DNA of 64,000 bases, taken from assembly GCA_900317285.1 (NCBI GenBank), contig ONGA01000004.1:82584-146583 (forward strand), written 5' to 3'. The notes beneath the pieces are model-generated. The model saw only the letters and a list, made by a program, of their open reading frames with translations, was not told the origin of the DNA and searched no databases. Positions 1 to 9,854 of the stretch are shown one piece after another. Every line of letters starts with the position of its first letter. Position 1 is the first letter of the stretch. The DNA comes from an uncultured Bacteroidales bacterium (lineage in GTDB: Bacteria > Bacteroidota > Bacteroidia > Bacteroidales > P3). The position numbers and the translations under genes are program-made.

Positions 1-376
1 GCTCACCGCCCCCGTCATCAAACAGTATCGCACCCCCGATACACGAACCTTATATCCCGACGGGGTGGAACTTGGCTTCTATGCTGAAGACCGAAGCCTT
101 AAAACCTTTATCCGTGCCAACAAGGCAATCTCATACGACGACAAAAATATACTGAAAGCCAATGATAGTGTGGTAGTGATAGACTATTCCAATGGCGATA
201 CCGTATATCTAGAGGATATCATCTGGAAATCGAACGAAGATATTATCTATTCAAACCACCCAGTACGTGCCGTCAATGGAAACCGTGTCACCTACGGAGA
301 CGGTTTTGTCAGCGACGAAAACATGAATAACCTGCGCATTAGACGACAGCGCGGAGTAATTGAATTTCAAGATTAA
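1..376 (+). CDS. lptC: LptC, LPS export protein (C-terminal part, cut by window edge)
   Basis: C-terminal end of LptC, the membrane-anchored periplasmic protein that passes LPS from the LptBFG ATPase to LptA. The frame is open from the left edge (codons begin at base 2), so the N-terminal anchor lies outside the window; the GTG at 65 is internal. The visible part looks strand-rich and ends with VTYGDGFVSDE, the kind of closing motif seen in Bacteroidetes LptC. Only three bases separate its stop from lpxD, so the two are probably co-transcribed. The call rests on the C-terminal motif and the LPS context; without the N-terminus it is a family-level assignment. Confidence 0.72.
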   Translation, partial: LTAPVIKQYRTPDTRTLYPDGVELGFYAEDRSLKTFIRANKAISYDDKNILKANDSVVVIDYSNGDTVYLEDIIWKSNEDIIYSNHPVRAVNGNRVTYGDGFVSDENMNNLRIRRQRGVIEFQD

Positions 377-379
377 GAC

Positions 380-1393
380 ATGCAATATACAGCCAAAGAA
401 TTAGCCCGCCTGGTCAAAGGTACCGTTGAGGGCGACGAAAATACTAGAGTTTGGAAACCCTGCAAGATAGAAGAAGGCGAAGAGGGTGGCATCACTTTCC
501 TGGGAAACCCCAAATATACTCACTACATCTACGAGAAACAGTCGTCGATAGTCATTGTCAGGAAAGATTTCCAGCCCGAACACCCGGTGAATTCGACCCT
601 CATCCGTGTCGACAATCCCTACATGGCAGTGGCAAAACTATTGCATGCCTTCAACCAGCGCAGCAAACCGCCAAAGGGACGCTCCTGGAGAAGCAGTGTG
701 GGACGCGGCACAAAGATAGGCAAAGACTGCTATCTGGGTGCCTACGCGGTCATCGGACGCCACTGCCAAATAGGCAACAATGTGAAAATATACCCCAATG
801 CTACCATCGGAGACAATGTCAAAGTGGGCGACGGATCTATTATCTACGCCGGAGTAAAGATTTATGAAGGTGTGGAAATTGGTCGCAACTGCATTCTTCA
901 TGCAGGCTGTGTCATCGGCGCCGACGGCTTTGGCTTCGCCCCAACTGGCGACGGCGGCTGGGATAAAATCGATCAAATCGGTAACGTCATCCTCGAAGAC
1001 AATGTCGAAGTGGGTGCCAACACTTGCGTAGACCGTGCCACCATGGGCTCCACCATCCTGCACGAAGGGGTAAAGGTGGACAACCTCTGCCAAATAGCAC
1101 ATAATGTGGTGGTCGGTCGTCATACTGCAATGGCATCCCAGGTAGGCATTGCCGGCAGCTGCAAAGTGGGTGAAGACTGCATCATCGCTGGACAAGCCGG
1201 CATCGTGGGACATATCACCGTGGGCGACCATGTGACCATCGGTGCCCAAAGCGGCGTGACACATTCTGTGCCAAGCAACCAAACCATCTTTGGTAGTCCT
1301 GCCATGGAAGCCTCGAAGCGCCGCAAGGTGGAGGTTCTCGTTCGCAATATCGAGAACCTTGCACGACGCCTCGAAATCCTGGAGAAAAAATGA
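380..1393 (+). CDS. lpxD: UDP-3-O-acylglucosamine N-acyltransferase LpxD
   Basis: Third acylation step of lipid A synthesis: transfers a 3-hydroxyacyl chain from ACP to the 2-amino group of UDP-3-O-acyl-glucosamine in the cytoplasm. The 337 residues are near the family norm. Residues 1-100 form the LpxD N-terminal uridine-binding domain; from about 110 a long left-handed beta-helix of hexapeptide repeats follows ([24 protein letters not shown], and so on). The catalytic His is His241 in QIAHNVVVG, and the C-terminal helix supplies the acyl-carrier contact. The usual Bacteroides partners lpxC/fabZ and lpxA do not follow; instead a surface O-acylation module overlaps its stop by 4 nt. Confidence 0.95.
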   Translation: MQYTAKELARLVKGTVEGDENTRVWKPCKIEEGEEGGITFLGNPKYTHYIYEKQSSIVIVRKDFQPEHPVNSTLIRVDNPYMAVAKLLHAFNQRSKPPKGRSWRSSVGRGTKIGKDCYLGAYAVIGRHCQIGNNVKIYPNATIGDNVKVGDGSIIYAGVKIYEGVEIGRNCILHAGCVIGADGFGFAPTGDGGWDKIDQIGNVILEDNVEVGANTCVDRATMGSTILHEGVKVDNLCQIAHNVVVGRHTAMASQVGIAGSCKVGEDCIIAGQAGIVGHITVGDHVTIGAQSGVTHSVPSNQTIFGSPAMEASKRRKVEVLVRNIENLARRLEILEKK

Positions 1394-2787
1394 AACCCCG
1401 GACAATAGTTTTTTTCATAGCCGGAATCATTTTGTCGCTGGGAATACTGAGTGTTGTATTCCCACGCGAGGGTATAAGTATTGGCTCACGAACTTACTAC
1501 TTCCCTTCTTTACGCACCCTGGTCGATGATGACCAGCGTAAAATCGAACTTGACATCAAAACCATTCCTCCTGAGATCTCCCAATTGAGTGACTCCATTC
1601 TCTTTTTCGATTCTCTTGTCAACGAAGGGAAGTTGCGTTTTTGGCTACCTGACAGTTCCTATTTCAACTCATTCTGGGAAACAGTCGAACAAGCCAAGGA
1701 GAACAACACCATTGTGCGTATCCTTCATTATGGTGACTCTCAAATCGAGATGGACCATATCTCTTCCCAACTTCGCAAACATCTACAAGAAGCCTTCGGT
1801 GGTGGGGGTCCCGGTATGCTACCGTTCCAAACCATCGTCCCTACCCGTACCGTACAACAATGGAATTCGGGAAATCTCATCCACCTGTCCTCCTTTGGCG
1901 ACAGTACGGTTGTGCGCAGCAGGGGCAACTACGGTCTGATGATGCAATGCTTCCAAATGAATGGAGATGCCTCTGTCAATATCCGTGCCAGCAAAAGCAA
2001 CAATGTTGACGACAGGGTAAAACAATTTTCGAATATCAATGTGGTCTACCATTGCAAAACAAACTACCTGTCAGGCACACTTGTTGATTTAGACACAAAA
2101 AAGAAAGAAACCTGTCAGAAAGCGAATAGTACTGTCGGCAAACTACATTGGGATCTGGCTCAACCATCCAAATCCCTACAGATTAGAATGTCTGGTGCTG
2201 CCAATATTTACTGTATCACCTTGGATGACGGTCCCGGTGTGTCCGTTGACAATATTCCTATGCGAGGATGCTCTGGACAGCAGTTCACCCTCGTCAACGA
2301 GTCTCTGCTCACCGATGCTTACAAACAATTAAACATTGGGATGATTATCATGCAGTTTGGTGGTAATTCCGTTCCCTACCTCAAAAATGCAAAGGATGTG
2401 TCCGACTATTGTTCTGCTATTGGAAAACAAATAGATTACGTACACAAATGCTGCCCCAATGCCAAAATTCTTTTCATCGGCCCATCAGACATGAGCACAC
2501 GCCTAAATGGGCAACTGCAGACCTATCCCATCATTCACAGCCTCATCGACAGCCTTGCCTCCACGACTACCCGTCACGGTGTCGCATTTTGGAGCATCTT
2601 CCATGCCATGGGAGGAGAAAACACCATGCCACAATGGGTTAAAGAGGGTCTGGCTGGAGAAGACTATATCCATTTCTCCCAACGGGGTGCAGACCTAATG
2701 GGAGACTTTCTCGCCGAAGCTTTCAACAACAGCTATCAGCTGTTCTGCATGCGAAGAAAAATGAAACAATATAACGAAGAAAAATAG
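1390..2787 (+). CDS. SGNH/GDSL hydrolase-like envelope protein (first of a pair)
   Basis: Membrane-anchored SGNH-fold protein, 465 residues. An uncleaved signal anchor covers about residues 5-24; the rest is extracytoplasmic. Block I is HYGDSQIE with nucleophile Ser117. A glycine/asparagine block appears as QFGGNS near 325, and the catalytic pair is Asp425-x-x-His428 in EDYIHFS, so the triad looks complete. The start ATG overlaps the lpxD stop (ATGA) and two bases separate its stop from a second SGNH protein, followed by an MBOAT. In O-acetylation systems such as AlgI/J/X or PatA/B, SGNH proteins move or remove acyl groups delivered by the MBOAT; that role is inferred here. The glycan substrate is unknown. 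Confidence 0.72.
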   Translation: MKPRTIVFFIAGIILSLGILSVVFPREGISIGSRTYYFPSLRTLVDDDQRKIELDIKTIPPEISQLSDSILFFDSLVNEGKLRFWLPDSSYFNSFWETVEQAKENNTIVRILHYGDSQIEMDHISSQLRKHLQEAFGGGGPGMLPFQTIVPTRTVQQWNSGNLIHLSSFGDSTVVRSRGNYGLMMQCFQMNGDASVNIRASKSNNVDDRVKQFSNINVVYHCKTNYLSGTLVDLDTKKKETCQKANSTVGKLHWDLAQPSKSLQIRMSGAANIYCITLDDGPGVSVDNIPMRGCSGQQFTLVNESLLTDAYKQLNIGMIIMQFGGNSVPYLKNAKDVSDYCSAIGKQIDYVHKCCPNAKILFIGPSDMSTRLNGQLQTYPIIHSLIDSLASTTTRHGVAFWSIFHAMGGENTMPQWVKEGLAGEDYIHFSQRGADLMGDFLAEAFNNSYQLFCMRRKMKQYNEEK

Positions 2788-2789
2788 TT

Positions 2790-4028
2790 ATGCGCCACCT
2801 TGGTCTCCTGTTGCCTTTGCTGCTCTTCGCCCTGTCTTCCCCGGCCCAGCCTAAGACCATCGAAGTCCCCTATTATGATTTTGTCAACTATAAAGCCAAC
2901 TATCTCCGCTACGACACCTCTTCTGTCTCAATGACACGCTTCTTCCAGAAGTGGAAAAGGCTGGAGAAAAACCATCAAGGGAACCTCAATATCGTACACA
3001 TCGGAGGCTCACATGTACAAGCTGGAACAATGAGCAACACCATCCGTTGCAACCTCCTGCACGCCTACCCCTCCCTTATCGGCGGCCGCGGCATAATTTT
3101 CCCCTATTCAGCGGCTGCCCGCTGCAACAACCCCACAGACTACAGAGTCCACTGTCAACAAAAGGTGGGACTTACGCGCAATGTATTCAAATCTTACCCC
3201 TTTCCTCTAGGTGTCTGCGGTATAAGTATTACTGCCTCCGATATTACCACGGAAGTGACCTTGGTACTCAACGAGCCTTCCATCGACTACACCACCAACC
3301 ACATCGTTCTCATCGGGCACTCCGACAACGGAGTAACGCCACAACTGCGTATCGACAATCGGAATATCTACCCCTCCTACGTAGATTCTCGGACTGACCG
3401 CTTTGTTTTCAACCTTTCTCATCCCACCGACTCTTTCTCCATTATCCTTCCCTGCCGAAAAGATGAGCAATTCATCCTGTCTGGCGTTTATCTTGATAAC
3501 CGTCATTCGGGTTTTTCTTTCCATTCCATTGGAGTCAACGGTGCCGCCGTATCCGACTATCTGCGTTGTGAGAACTTTGTCCGCGACATCCGCCTGCTCC
3601 ATCCCGATATGGTCATCTTCGGTATCGGTATCAACGACGCCAATGGTAAGAATTTCGACACTCTCGCCTTCAAACAAAACTACCTGCAACTCATCAATTC
3701 CATACGAACTGTAAATCCTGACTGTGCATTTGTCTTTATCACAAACAACGACAGTTTCAAGAAAATACGCAAAAGACGCTACGAGGTAAATCGCAACGGT
3801 CTGCTGGCACGCGACGTGTTCTACCGACTGGCGGAAGAAACCGACGGGGCCGTATGGGACCAGTTCGAAATCATGGGTGGACTCAAATCCATGGACCGGT
3901 GGAGAAAAGCCTCTTTGGCACAGACCGACCGTGTCCATTTCACCCGTGCTGGATACCAACTTTGCGGCAATCTGCTCTATAACGCCTTGATAGAAGCTTA
4001 TATCAATAACACCAAGCGTGGACGATGA
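2790..4028 (+). CDS. SGNH/GDSL hydrolase-like secreted protein, Asp of block I replaced (second of a pair)
   Basis: Secreted SGNH-fold protein, 412 residues, with a cleavable signal peptide over about 1-19 (LLPLLLFALSSPAQ). Block I reads HIGGSHVQ: nucleophile Ser74 is kept, but the usual Asp before it is Gly73. Block III appears as FGIGINDAN and the catalytic pair is Asp380-x-x-His383 (DRVHFT). It is a distant paralogue of the upstream gene and overlaps the MBOAT start by 4 nt, so the three are translationally coupled. Probably one partner of the acyltransferase in modifying an exported glycan. Whether the GDS to GGS change matters for catalysis cannot be judged from sequence. Confidence 0.68.
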   Translation: MRHLGLLLPLLLFALSSPAQPKTIEVPYYDFVNYKANYLRYDTSSVSMTRFFQKWKRLEKNHQGNLNIVHIGGSHVQAGTMSNTIRCNLLHAYPSLIGGRGIIFPYSAAARCNNPTDYRVHCQQKVGLTRNVFKSYPFPLGVCGISITASDITTEVTLVLNEPSIDYTTNHIVLIGHSDNGVTPQLRIDNRNIYPSYVDSRTDRFVFNLSHPTDSFSIILPCRKDEQFILSGVYLDNRHSGFSFHSIGVNGAAVSDYLRCENFVRDIRLLHPDMVIFGIGINDANGKNFDTLAFKQNYLQLINSIRTVNPDCAFVFITNNDSFKKIRKRRYEVNRNGLLARDVFYRLAEETDGAVWDQFEIMGGLKSMDRWRKASLAQTDRVHFTRAGYQLCGNLLYNALIEAYINNTKRGR

Positions 4029-5893
4029 ACGACCTCTTCCTATATCTCAGAAAGTTGTTTTCATTCAACAGCGACCAACCGTTGCTGTTCTCCCAAATCC
4101 ACTTCTGGGTGCTCTTCTTCATTATTTATATATTCTTCGCACTCATCGTCTCCAAACACAAAGGGCTGAAGTCCAGACAGACATTCCGCAATGCTTATCT
4201 TTTTTTCTTCAGTCTCATCTTCTATTACAAAACCTCGGGACTTTTCGTCCTTCTGCTCATCTTCTCCACCCTGCTGGGACACAGGTTGGGCATCGACATG
4301 GACCACTCTGTTTCCCAGAATCGTCGCAAAACATTGATGATCACCGGCGTAGCAATTAACCTCTTTGTCCTCTGCTATTTCAAATACGCTTATTTCTTCA
4401 CCGATATCTATAACTCTATCTTCCAAACAGACATTCATGTCATCAATCACCTGGCTCTTTGGTCGAACACTCTCTTCCATACTAATCATTTCGACACATC
4501 TGTCATCCTCTTACCCGTCGGCATCTCTTTTTTCACATTCCAAAACATCAGTTATATCGTTGATGTTTACAAACGCAAAATTCCTCATGTCAGCAATATA
4601 CTCGACTTCGGATTCTATACCTCCTTCTTTCCACAACTCGTTGCCGGACCTATCCTGCGCGCCGACCAGTTCATCCCGCAAATCTATAAGCCCTTCTACC
4701 TCAGCCGTAGGGCTTTCGGTATGGCTGTATTTTGGATTTGCAATGGTCTCATCAAGAAGATTATACTAAGCGATTACCTCGCTGTGAGTTTTGTCGACCG
4801 AGTGTTCGACAATCCTTCTCTCTACACTCCTTTCGAAAACTTCTCCGCCCTCATGGTCTACTCCCTGCAGGTCTATGCCGACTTCTCGGGCTATACTGAC
4901 ATCGCCATTGGTGTGGCGATGCTCATGGGCTTCTACCTGCCCATCAACTTCAACTCTCCCTACAAAGCCACCAACCCCACCGAGTTCTGGCGTCGTTGGC
5001 ATATGTCACTCAGCCGTTGGCTACGCGACTACCTCTACATCCCCTTGGGAGGCAACCGTACTGCCGGCTGGACCTCTTACATCATCCTCGCCGCCATCCT
5101 CTTCATCGCTGCCTTCCGGCTTCACAACCTCGCCTTCACCATCAGTGTCACCACCATCCTGATAATAGTTCTCCTCCTCTATTTCCTGCTGCCCAGCCAT
5201 CGGCGCAGCCTTGGTACCAACGTCAATAACATGGACACCATGCTCCTCGGCGGCCTATGGCATGGTGCCTCTTTCAACTTCATCACCTGGGGTGGTCTCA
5301 ACGGCATCGGCATCCTAGTCAACAAATGGTGGCGCAACAAAAACTGGATTACACATATCGTCACCTTGGCTGTTACCACCATCGCGCTCTATATCGCAAA
5401 AAACAACATCCAGTCATCGCTGCTTAACATGCTGCATTTCATCTCCCTTGTCTGCCTTGTTGCTTTTTCCCTACTGCACATGTTACCGCAACGTTTTGCC
5501 ATAACAAAAAAAGTTTGGATGGGATGGAGCGTCCTGCTAACATTCGTCTTTATAAGCTTCACCCGCCTTTTCTTCCGCAGCGGTTCCAATCTCAATCCAG
5601 CCGAAGCCAACGAGGTAGCTTGGAACACAGCTTCCATGATGGTTGACCGCATCGGCTCACAATGGAATTTCTCCCATATTCCCGCCATTCTCGACAACTA
5701 CCGCTCGGTCTTCCTAGTCTTTCTCTTCGGAATGATTGTCCATTGGCTCCCCACCCGTTTTAAACGGCGCTACCGCATCTGGTTCTCCAAAATGCCCTTA
5801 TGGATTATGGCCCTAATTTGCGTCCTGATGGTATTCATCCTCTACCAGTTCATCACCGCAGATCTGCAGCCTTTCATATATTTTCAGTTTTAA
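4025..5893 (+). CDS. MBOAT-family O-acyltransferase (AlgI/DltB-like)
   Basis: Polytopic membrane protein that probably passes acyl (often acetyl) groups across the inner membrane to an exported polymer. It has 622 residues and many hydrophobic segments. Family landmarks: VGISFFTFQNISYIVDVY (DltB/AlgI core), the FWRRWHMSLSRWLRDYLYIPLGG signature at about 320-343, and the catalytic His413 in GGLWHGASFNF. It is longer than AlgI (about 520 residues) because of an extra hydrophobic stretch between the two signatures and an extended C-terminus. Coupling to two SGNH proteins upstream gives the classic transferase-plus-SGNH layout. Substrate unknown: lipid A, O-antigen, capsule and peptidoglycan are all possible. 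Confidence 0.88.
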   Translation: MNDLFLYLRKLFSFNSDQPLLFSQIHFWVLFFIIYIFFALIVSKHKGLKSRQTFRNAYLFFFSLIFYYKTSGLFVLLLIFSTLLGHRLGIDMDHSVSQNRRKTLMITGVAINLFVLCYFKYAYFFTDIYNSIFQTDIHVINHLALWSNTLFHTNHFDTSVILLPVGISFFTFQNISYIVDVYKRKIPHVSNILDFGFYTSFFPQLVAGPILRADQFIPQIYKPFYLSRRAFGMAVFWICNGLIKKIILSDYLAVSFVDRVFDNPSLYTPFENFSALMVYSLQVYADFSGYTDIAIGVAMLMGFYLPINFNSPYKATNPTEFWRRWHMSLSRWLRDYLYIPLGGNRTAGWTSYIILAAILFIAAFRLHNLAFTISVTTILIIVLLLYFLLPSHRRSLGTNVNNMDTMLLGGLWHGASFNFITWGGLNGIGILVNKWWRNKNWITHIVTLAVTTIALYIAKNNIQSSLLNMLHFISLVCLVAFSLLHMLPQRFAITKKVWMGWSVLLTFVFISFTRLFFRSGSNLNPAEANEVAWNTASMMVDRIGSQWNFSHIPAILDNYRSVFLVFLFGMIVHWLPTRFKRRYRIWFSKMPLWIMALICVLMVFILYQFITADLQPFIYFQF

Positions 5894-5911
5894 ACAACAA
5901 AACCTTCAACA

Positions 5912-7930
5912 ATGAAAATCAAGTCTTCGCCTTACAGCAATCTCGTCGCAGTGCTCGCCAATCTGCTTTTGGCATATGTCGTCTACATGCTGACACGCGT
6001 TGCCTTCGTGCTTGAGAACTGGAATCTCTTCGCCGCCGACTGGGGAAGCCTGTCCTTATGGGAAGTCTTCTCTGGAAGTCTACGCTTCGATTCCTCGGCA
6101 ATCCTCTACACCAACTCCCTGTGGATTGTCCTCATGCTTCTTCCTCTGCACCTCAAAGAACGTCCTTGGTGGCAGACCATGTGCAAATGGATATTTGTGG
6201 TCATCAATTCTCTCTGTTTGGTCATCAACCTTGTCGACTCCGTCTACTCCCAGTTCACCGGACGACGCACCACCGCCACCTTCTTCTCCGAATTCTCAAA
6301 CGAGGACAACCTTGGCGGCATTGTCTTTACCGAACTCTTCAACCACTGGTATCTATTCCTCTGCGGCATCGCGATGATAGCCGCCATCTGGTTTCTATAC
6401 GTCAAACCCTCTGCCGGTGGACAGAAACAGCAACAAACCAGCACCTATCGCCGCAACTACTACATTATCCAATCCATCGCTCTCGCTATTGCCATCCCTA
6501 TGGCGGTATTCGCCATGAGAGGCGGTTTCACCCGCGATACCCGTCCCATCACCATCAGCAACGCCAATCAGTACGTCCACTCCCCTCGGCAGGCTTCCAT
6601 CGTCCTCAACACACCCTTCTCCATCATACGGACTCTCGGCAAGAAAACCTTCAAAAACCCCCACTACTTCCCCGACGAGGTGGTGGAACTCATTTTCTCC
6701 CCTGTGCACAATCCCTCCGCCACCGACACTGTTCCCATGGTCTCTGGCACAAAAAATGTGATGGTGATCATCATGGAAAGTTTCTCCCGCGAATATTTTG
6801 GATATTACAACCTTGACAACGAAGGTCATTCAAAGTACAACTTGTCTGGCAAGACGGCAGCAAACAGCTTCGTTTCCTACACTCCTTTCCTCGATTCTCT
6901 GCTCGAACATTCCCTCACCTTTGAGCACACTTTTGCCAACGGTCGCAAGAGCATTGACGCCATGCCTTCCTCCCTCTCTTCCGTGCCCTACTTTATCGAG
7001 CCTTTTATCCTTACCTCCTCCTCGCTCAACGACCTCAGCGGTCTTGCCGACTGCCTGGGGCGCAAAGGCTACCATTCAGCCTTCTTCCATGGTGCGCCCA
7101 ACTCTTCCATGGGCTTCCAGGCCTTCGCACGCAGCTCCGGTTTTAAACGTTATCTCGGTATGTCCGAATATTGTGACGACCCCAAAACCAACGGCCGCGG
7201 TGACTTCGACGGCCATTGGGCCATCTGGGATGAGGAATTCCTCCAGTTCACCGCTCGCGCCATCACTGAGCAGATAGAGCAACCCTTCATGGTCGGCTTC
7301 TTCAGCGCCACCTCTCACCATCCCTTCAATATCCCCGACCGCTACAAGGATACCTACACCGGTGGCCCGCTCCCTATCCACCGCACCATCCAGTACTCCG
7401 ACAACGCCTTGCGGCATTTCTTCGCCACCGCCAGCAAGCAGCCCTGGTTCAAGAACACCATCTTCGTGTTCACCGCCGACCACACCAACCAACTGCAATA
7501 CGACGAAAGCAAAACCTCCATCGGCAGCGTCACCATCCCCATCTTCATCTACGACCCCTCCGGCGAACTGCCGACCGGCAAACTCCCGGGTGTCATGCAG
7601 CAAATTGACATCATGCCCACCGTCCTCCGCATTCTCGGCTACAACCAGCCCTTCTCTGCCTTCGGCAAGAATGTCTTCGACCCCAACCAACCCCGATGGG
7701 CAGTCAACTACGACAACGGCATCTACCAATATATCGACGGCGACTACACACTCCTCTTCGACGGCGAAAAAGCCACCGCTCTCTACAACTTTGCCAACGA
7801 TCCGCTCCAGCGTGTCAACCTCCTTGACAAAGAGCCCGACCGCGTCGCCTCCATGGAGAAACAACTCAAGGCTCTCGTCCAGTCCTACATGATACGCATG
7901 TCCACCAACAACCTTGTCCTGCGTGATTAA
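5912..7930 (+). CDS. LtaS-like sulfatase-fold phosphotransferase
   Basis: Membrane-anchored member of the alkaline-phosphatase/sulfatase superfamily of the LtaS/OpgB type, 672 residues. About five N-terminal hydrophobic segments (residues 12-220) precede an extracytoplasmic catalytic domain. Metal and nucleophile positions are visible: Glu289 in IIMESFSREYFG, Ser347 in NGRKSIDAMPS where LtaS has Thr, and Asp522-His523 in TADHTNQ. Such enzymes move phosphoglycerol or phosphoethanolamine from phospholipids to glycans or lipids. In a diderm the likely acceptor is an envelope glycan or lipid A, but that is inference. It follows the MBOAT by 18 nt and closes the lpxD-MBOAT operon. Confidence 0.85.
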   Translation: MKIKSSPYSNLVAVLANLLLAYVVYMLTRVAFVLENWNLFAADWGSLSLWEVFSGSLRFDSSAILYTNSLWIVLMLLPLHLKERPWWQTMCKWIFVVINSLCLVINLVDSVYSQFTGRRTTATFFSEFSNEDNLGGIVFTELFNHWYLFLCGIAMIAAIWFLYVKPSAGGQKQQQTSTYRRNYYIIQSIALAIAIPMAVFAMRGGFTRDTRPITISNANQYVHSPRQASIVLNTPFSIIRTLGKKTFKNPHYFPDEVVELIFSPVHNPSATDTVPMVSGTKNVMVIIMESFSREYFGYYNLDNEGHSKYNLSGKTAANSFVSYTPFLDSLLEHSLTFEHTFANGRKSIDAMPSSLSSVPYFIEPFILTSSSLNDLSGLADCLGRKGYHSAFFHGAPNSSMGFQAFARSSGFKRYLGMSEYCDDPKTNGRGDFDGHWAIWDEEFLQFTARAITEQIEQPFMVGFFSATSHHPFNIPDRYKDTYTGGPLPIHRTIQYSDNALRHFFATASKQPWFKNTIFVFTADHTNQLQYDESKTSIGSVTIPIFIYDPSGELPTGKLPGVMQQIDIMPTVLRILGYNQPFSAFGKNVFDPNQPRWAVNYDNGIYQYIDGDYTLLFDGEKATALYNFANDPLQRVNLLDKEPDRVASMEKQLKALVQSYMIRMSTNNLVLRD

Positions 7931-7999
7931 TGCTTTATTTTCCTCCGCAGTGTACAATAATTATCTCTTTTCTCCGTTACGGTAGAAAAAGTGAAAAAC

Positions 8000-9178
8000 A
8001 TGGAGCTGAGCACTTATTTCGAACCCATTGACCTCTCTGTCGTCGACTTCCAGAGCCGCGAATTCCGTCCTATGTTGGGCGACGACATCGACGTCTTCTC
8101 CCGCCAGGATCACTTCCCCTCCATCGACGAGGCCAACCTCATCCTCCTCGGCATCAAGGAAGACCGCAATTCGGTAGACAATCCCGGCTGCGCAGCAGCT
8201 CCCGACTACATCCGACACTACCTCTACCGTCTCGCCAAGCCCCATCCCGACACCCACATCGTCGACCTCGGCAACCTCACTCCGGGCGTCACGGCACGCG
8301 ATACCTACTTCGCCGTCATCGAAGCCCTGCACCAACTCCTGGAAAAAGGCAAGACCGTCATCATCCTCGGCGGCAGCGACGACCTCGTCTTCCCCATCTA
8401 CAAAGCCTACGAAATCCTCGGTCGCGTCATCAACATTTGCTCTGTCGACTCGCGTTTCAACCTCGAGGGCGGCGAGGAAATCAACTCCTCCAACTACCTT
8501 CAGCACATCATCCTGCAGCAGCCCAACTACCTCTTCGACTATGTCAACGTGGGCTATCAGACCTACTTCGTGGGACAGGAAATGATACAACTCATGGATG
8601 AACTGAAATTCAGCACCAAACGCCTGGGCGAAGTCCAGTCAGCCATGGAAAATGCCGAACCGCTGGTGCGCTACAGCGACGTGGTGGCTGTCGACATCAG
8701 CGCCGTCCGCCAAAGCGATGCCCCTGCCAACGCTGTCCCTTCGCCCCACGGCTTCTACGGCGAGCAGCTCTGCCGCATCGCACGCTTCGCCGGCATGAGC
8801 GACAAAACCTCATGCTTCGGTCTCTTCGAGATGAACCCCGCCCTCGACCGCAATGGGCAGACTGCCCACATGCTCGCCCACACCATCTGGCACTTCATCG
8901 AAGGCTTCTACTTCCGCCTCAACGACTTCCCCTACCGCGACAAGCAGCACTACAAACGCTTCACCGTTGAACTCCGTGAGCACGGAATCGACATCGTCTT
9001 CTACAAGAGCCTCAAGAGCGACCGCTGGTGGATGGAAGTGCCCTGCGATGACGACGAGCGACGTGAACGTTACCTCCGCCACACTCTCATCCCTTGCAGC
9101 TACAACGACTACCTACGCGCCATGGAAAACGAAATCCCAGACCTCTGGTGGCACTACTATAACAGAATCAACGGATAA
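8000..9178 (+). CDS. Arginase/formimidoylglutamase-fold protein with degenerate metal site
   Basis: Member of the ureohydrolase (arginase/agmatinase/formimidoylglutamase) fold, 392 residues from the ATG at 8000; a GTG at 7991 is an alternative start. The three metal-binding motifs can be placed but are altered. GGDHS is GGSDD (Ser126-Asp127-Asp128), DAHxD is DSRFN near 147-151, and SFDVDxxDPxxAP is AVDISAVRQSDAP near 231-243. Most of the ligands for the binuclear Mn centre are therefore missing, so arginase-type catalysis is unlikely. The Bacteroidota family is often labelled formimidoylglutamase. It lies between the LtaS-like gene and the lptE block. A regulatory, binding or novel catalytic role remains open. 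Confidence 0.7.
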   Translation: MELSTYFEPIDLSVVDFQSREFRPMLGDDIDVFSRQDHFPSIDEANLILLGIKEDRNSVDNPGCAAAPDYIRHYLYRLAKPHPDTHIVDLGNLTPGVTARDTYFAVIEALHQLLEKGKTVIILGGSDDLVFPIYKAYEILGRVINICSVDSRFNLEGGEEINSSNYLQHIILQQPNYLFDYVNVGYQTYFVGQEMIQLMDELKFSTKRLGEVQSAMENAEPLVRYSDVVAVDISAVRQSDAPANAVPSPHGFYGEQLCRIARFAGMSDKTSCFGLFEMNPALDRNGQTAHMLAHTIWHFIEGFYFRLNDFPYRDKQHYKRFTVELREHGIDIVFYKSLKSDRWWMEVPCDDDERRERYLRHTLIPCSYNDYLRAMENEIPDLWWHYYNRING

Positions 9179-9199
9179 CAAAAATCTAACCCCCATAAC

Positions 9200-9370
9200 A
9201 TGGACCTCAAATTCAAAGAAAAAATCGACGCCCTCGTCAGCGAGGTGGCTGCCATCCCCGACCTGACAACCAAAATCGCCGTCCTTAACTACATCCAGCA
9301 GGAAACAGGCTTCCTCCTCTGGCAACTCGAAGATGAACAACGCATCGATGAAGACTCGAGGGATTATTAG
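9200..9370 (+). CDS. Small hypothetical protein upstream of lptE (56 aa)
   Basis: A 56-residue frame beginning MDLKFKEKIDALVSEV and ending in an acidic tail. It is predicted helical, with no signal peptide and no recognised domain. It fills the gap between the arginase-fold gene (21 nt upstream) and lptE, and its last 23 nt overlap the lptE start, the arrangement expected of a coupled gene. Codon use, rich in C at third positions, matches the neighbours. No family recognised. Confidence 0.5.
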   Translation: MDLKFKEKIDALVSEVAAIPDLTTKIAVLNYIQQETGFLLWQLEDEQRIDEDSRDY

Positions 9371-9854
9371 TCTGTTGGCGGCAGTGCTGCTCATGGTGGC
9401 CTGCAGCGGAGGATACTCTTTCACCGGCGCCTCCATTCCGCCGGGAGCAAAGACCATCTCCGTGGAGACCATCGTCAACCTCGCCTCTACCGTCAATCCT
9501 CAACTCAGCCAAAAAATGACTGACGAACTCAAGAACATGTTCGCCAGCCAGACTCCCCTCGACGTCACCACCGACGATGGCGACCTCCAGTTATCTGGCG
9601 AAATCACCAACTACGAGACCCGCACCGCTGCTCTTTCCAGCAACGACGAAGTCTCCATGAACCGCCTCACCATCACCATCAAAATCCATTTCACCAACAC
9701 CATCGACCCTGACGCCAGCTTCGACCAGTCCTTCTCCCGCTATCGCGACTACTCTGCTTCGCTTGACTTCTCCGCCGTCGAGAGCAACCTTGTCGTCGAA
9801 ATCGTCAATGAACTATGCGAAGACGTATTCAACAAAGCTGTCGTAAACTGGTAA
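9348..9854 (+). CDS. lptE: LptE-like LPS-assembly lipoprotein
   Basis: Outer-membrane lipoprotein that plugs and chaperones the LptD translocon for LPS insertion. The ATG at 9348 is preferred to an in-frame ATG at 9333 because it gives a compact lipoprotein signal MKTRGIISLLAAVLLMVAC with Cys19 as lipidation site. The mature part opens with the YSFTGASIPPGAKTISVE motif typical of Bacteroidetes LptE and continues as an alpha/beta fold of about 150 residues (168 in total). It overlaps the 56-aa frame upstream and the DUF2723 gene downstream (40 nt). LptC at the left edge belongs to the same export machine. Confidence 0.85.
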   Translation: MKTRGIISLLAAVLLMVACSGGYSFTGASIPPGAKTISVETIVNLASTVNPQLSQKMTDELKNMFASQTPLDVTTDDGDLQLSGEITNYETRTAALSSNDEVSMNRLTITIKIHFTNTIDPDASFDQSFSRYRDYSASLDFSAVESNLVVEIVNELCEDVFNKAVVNW

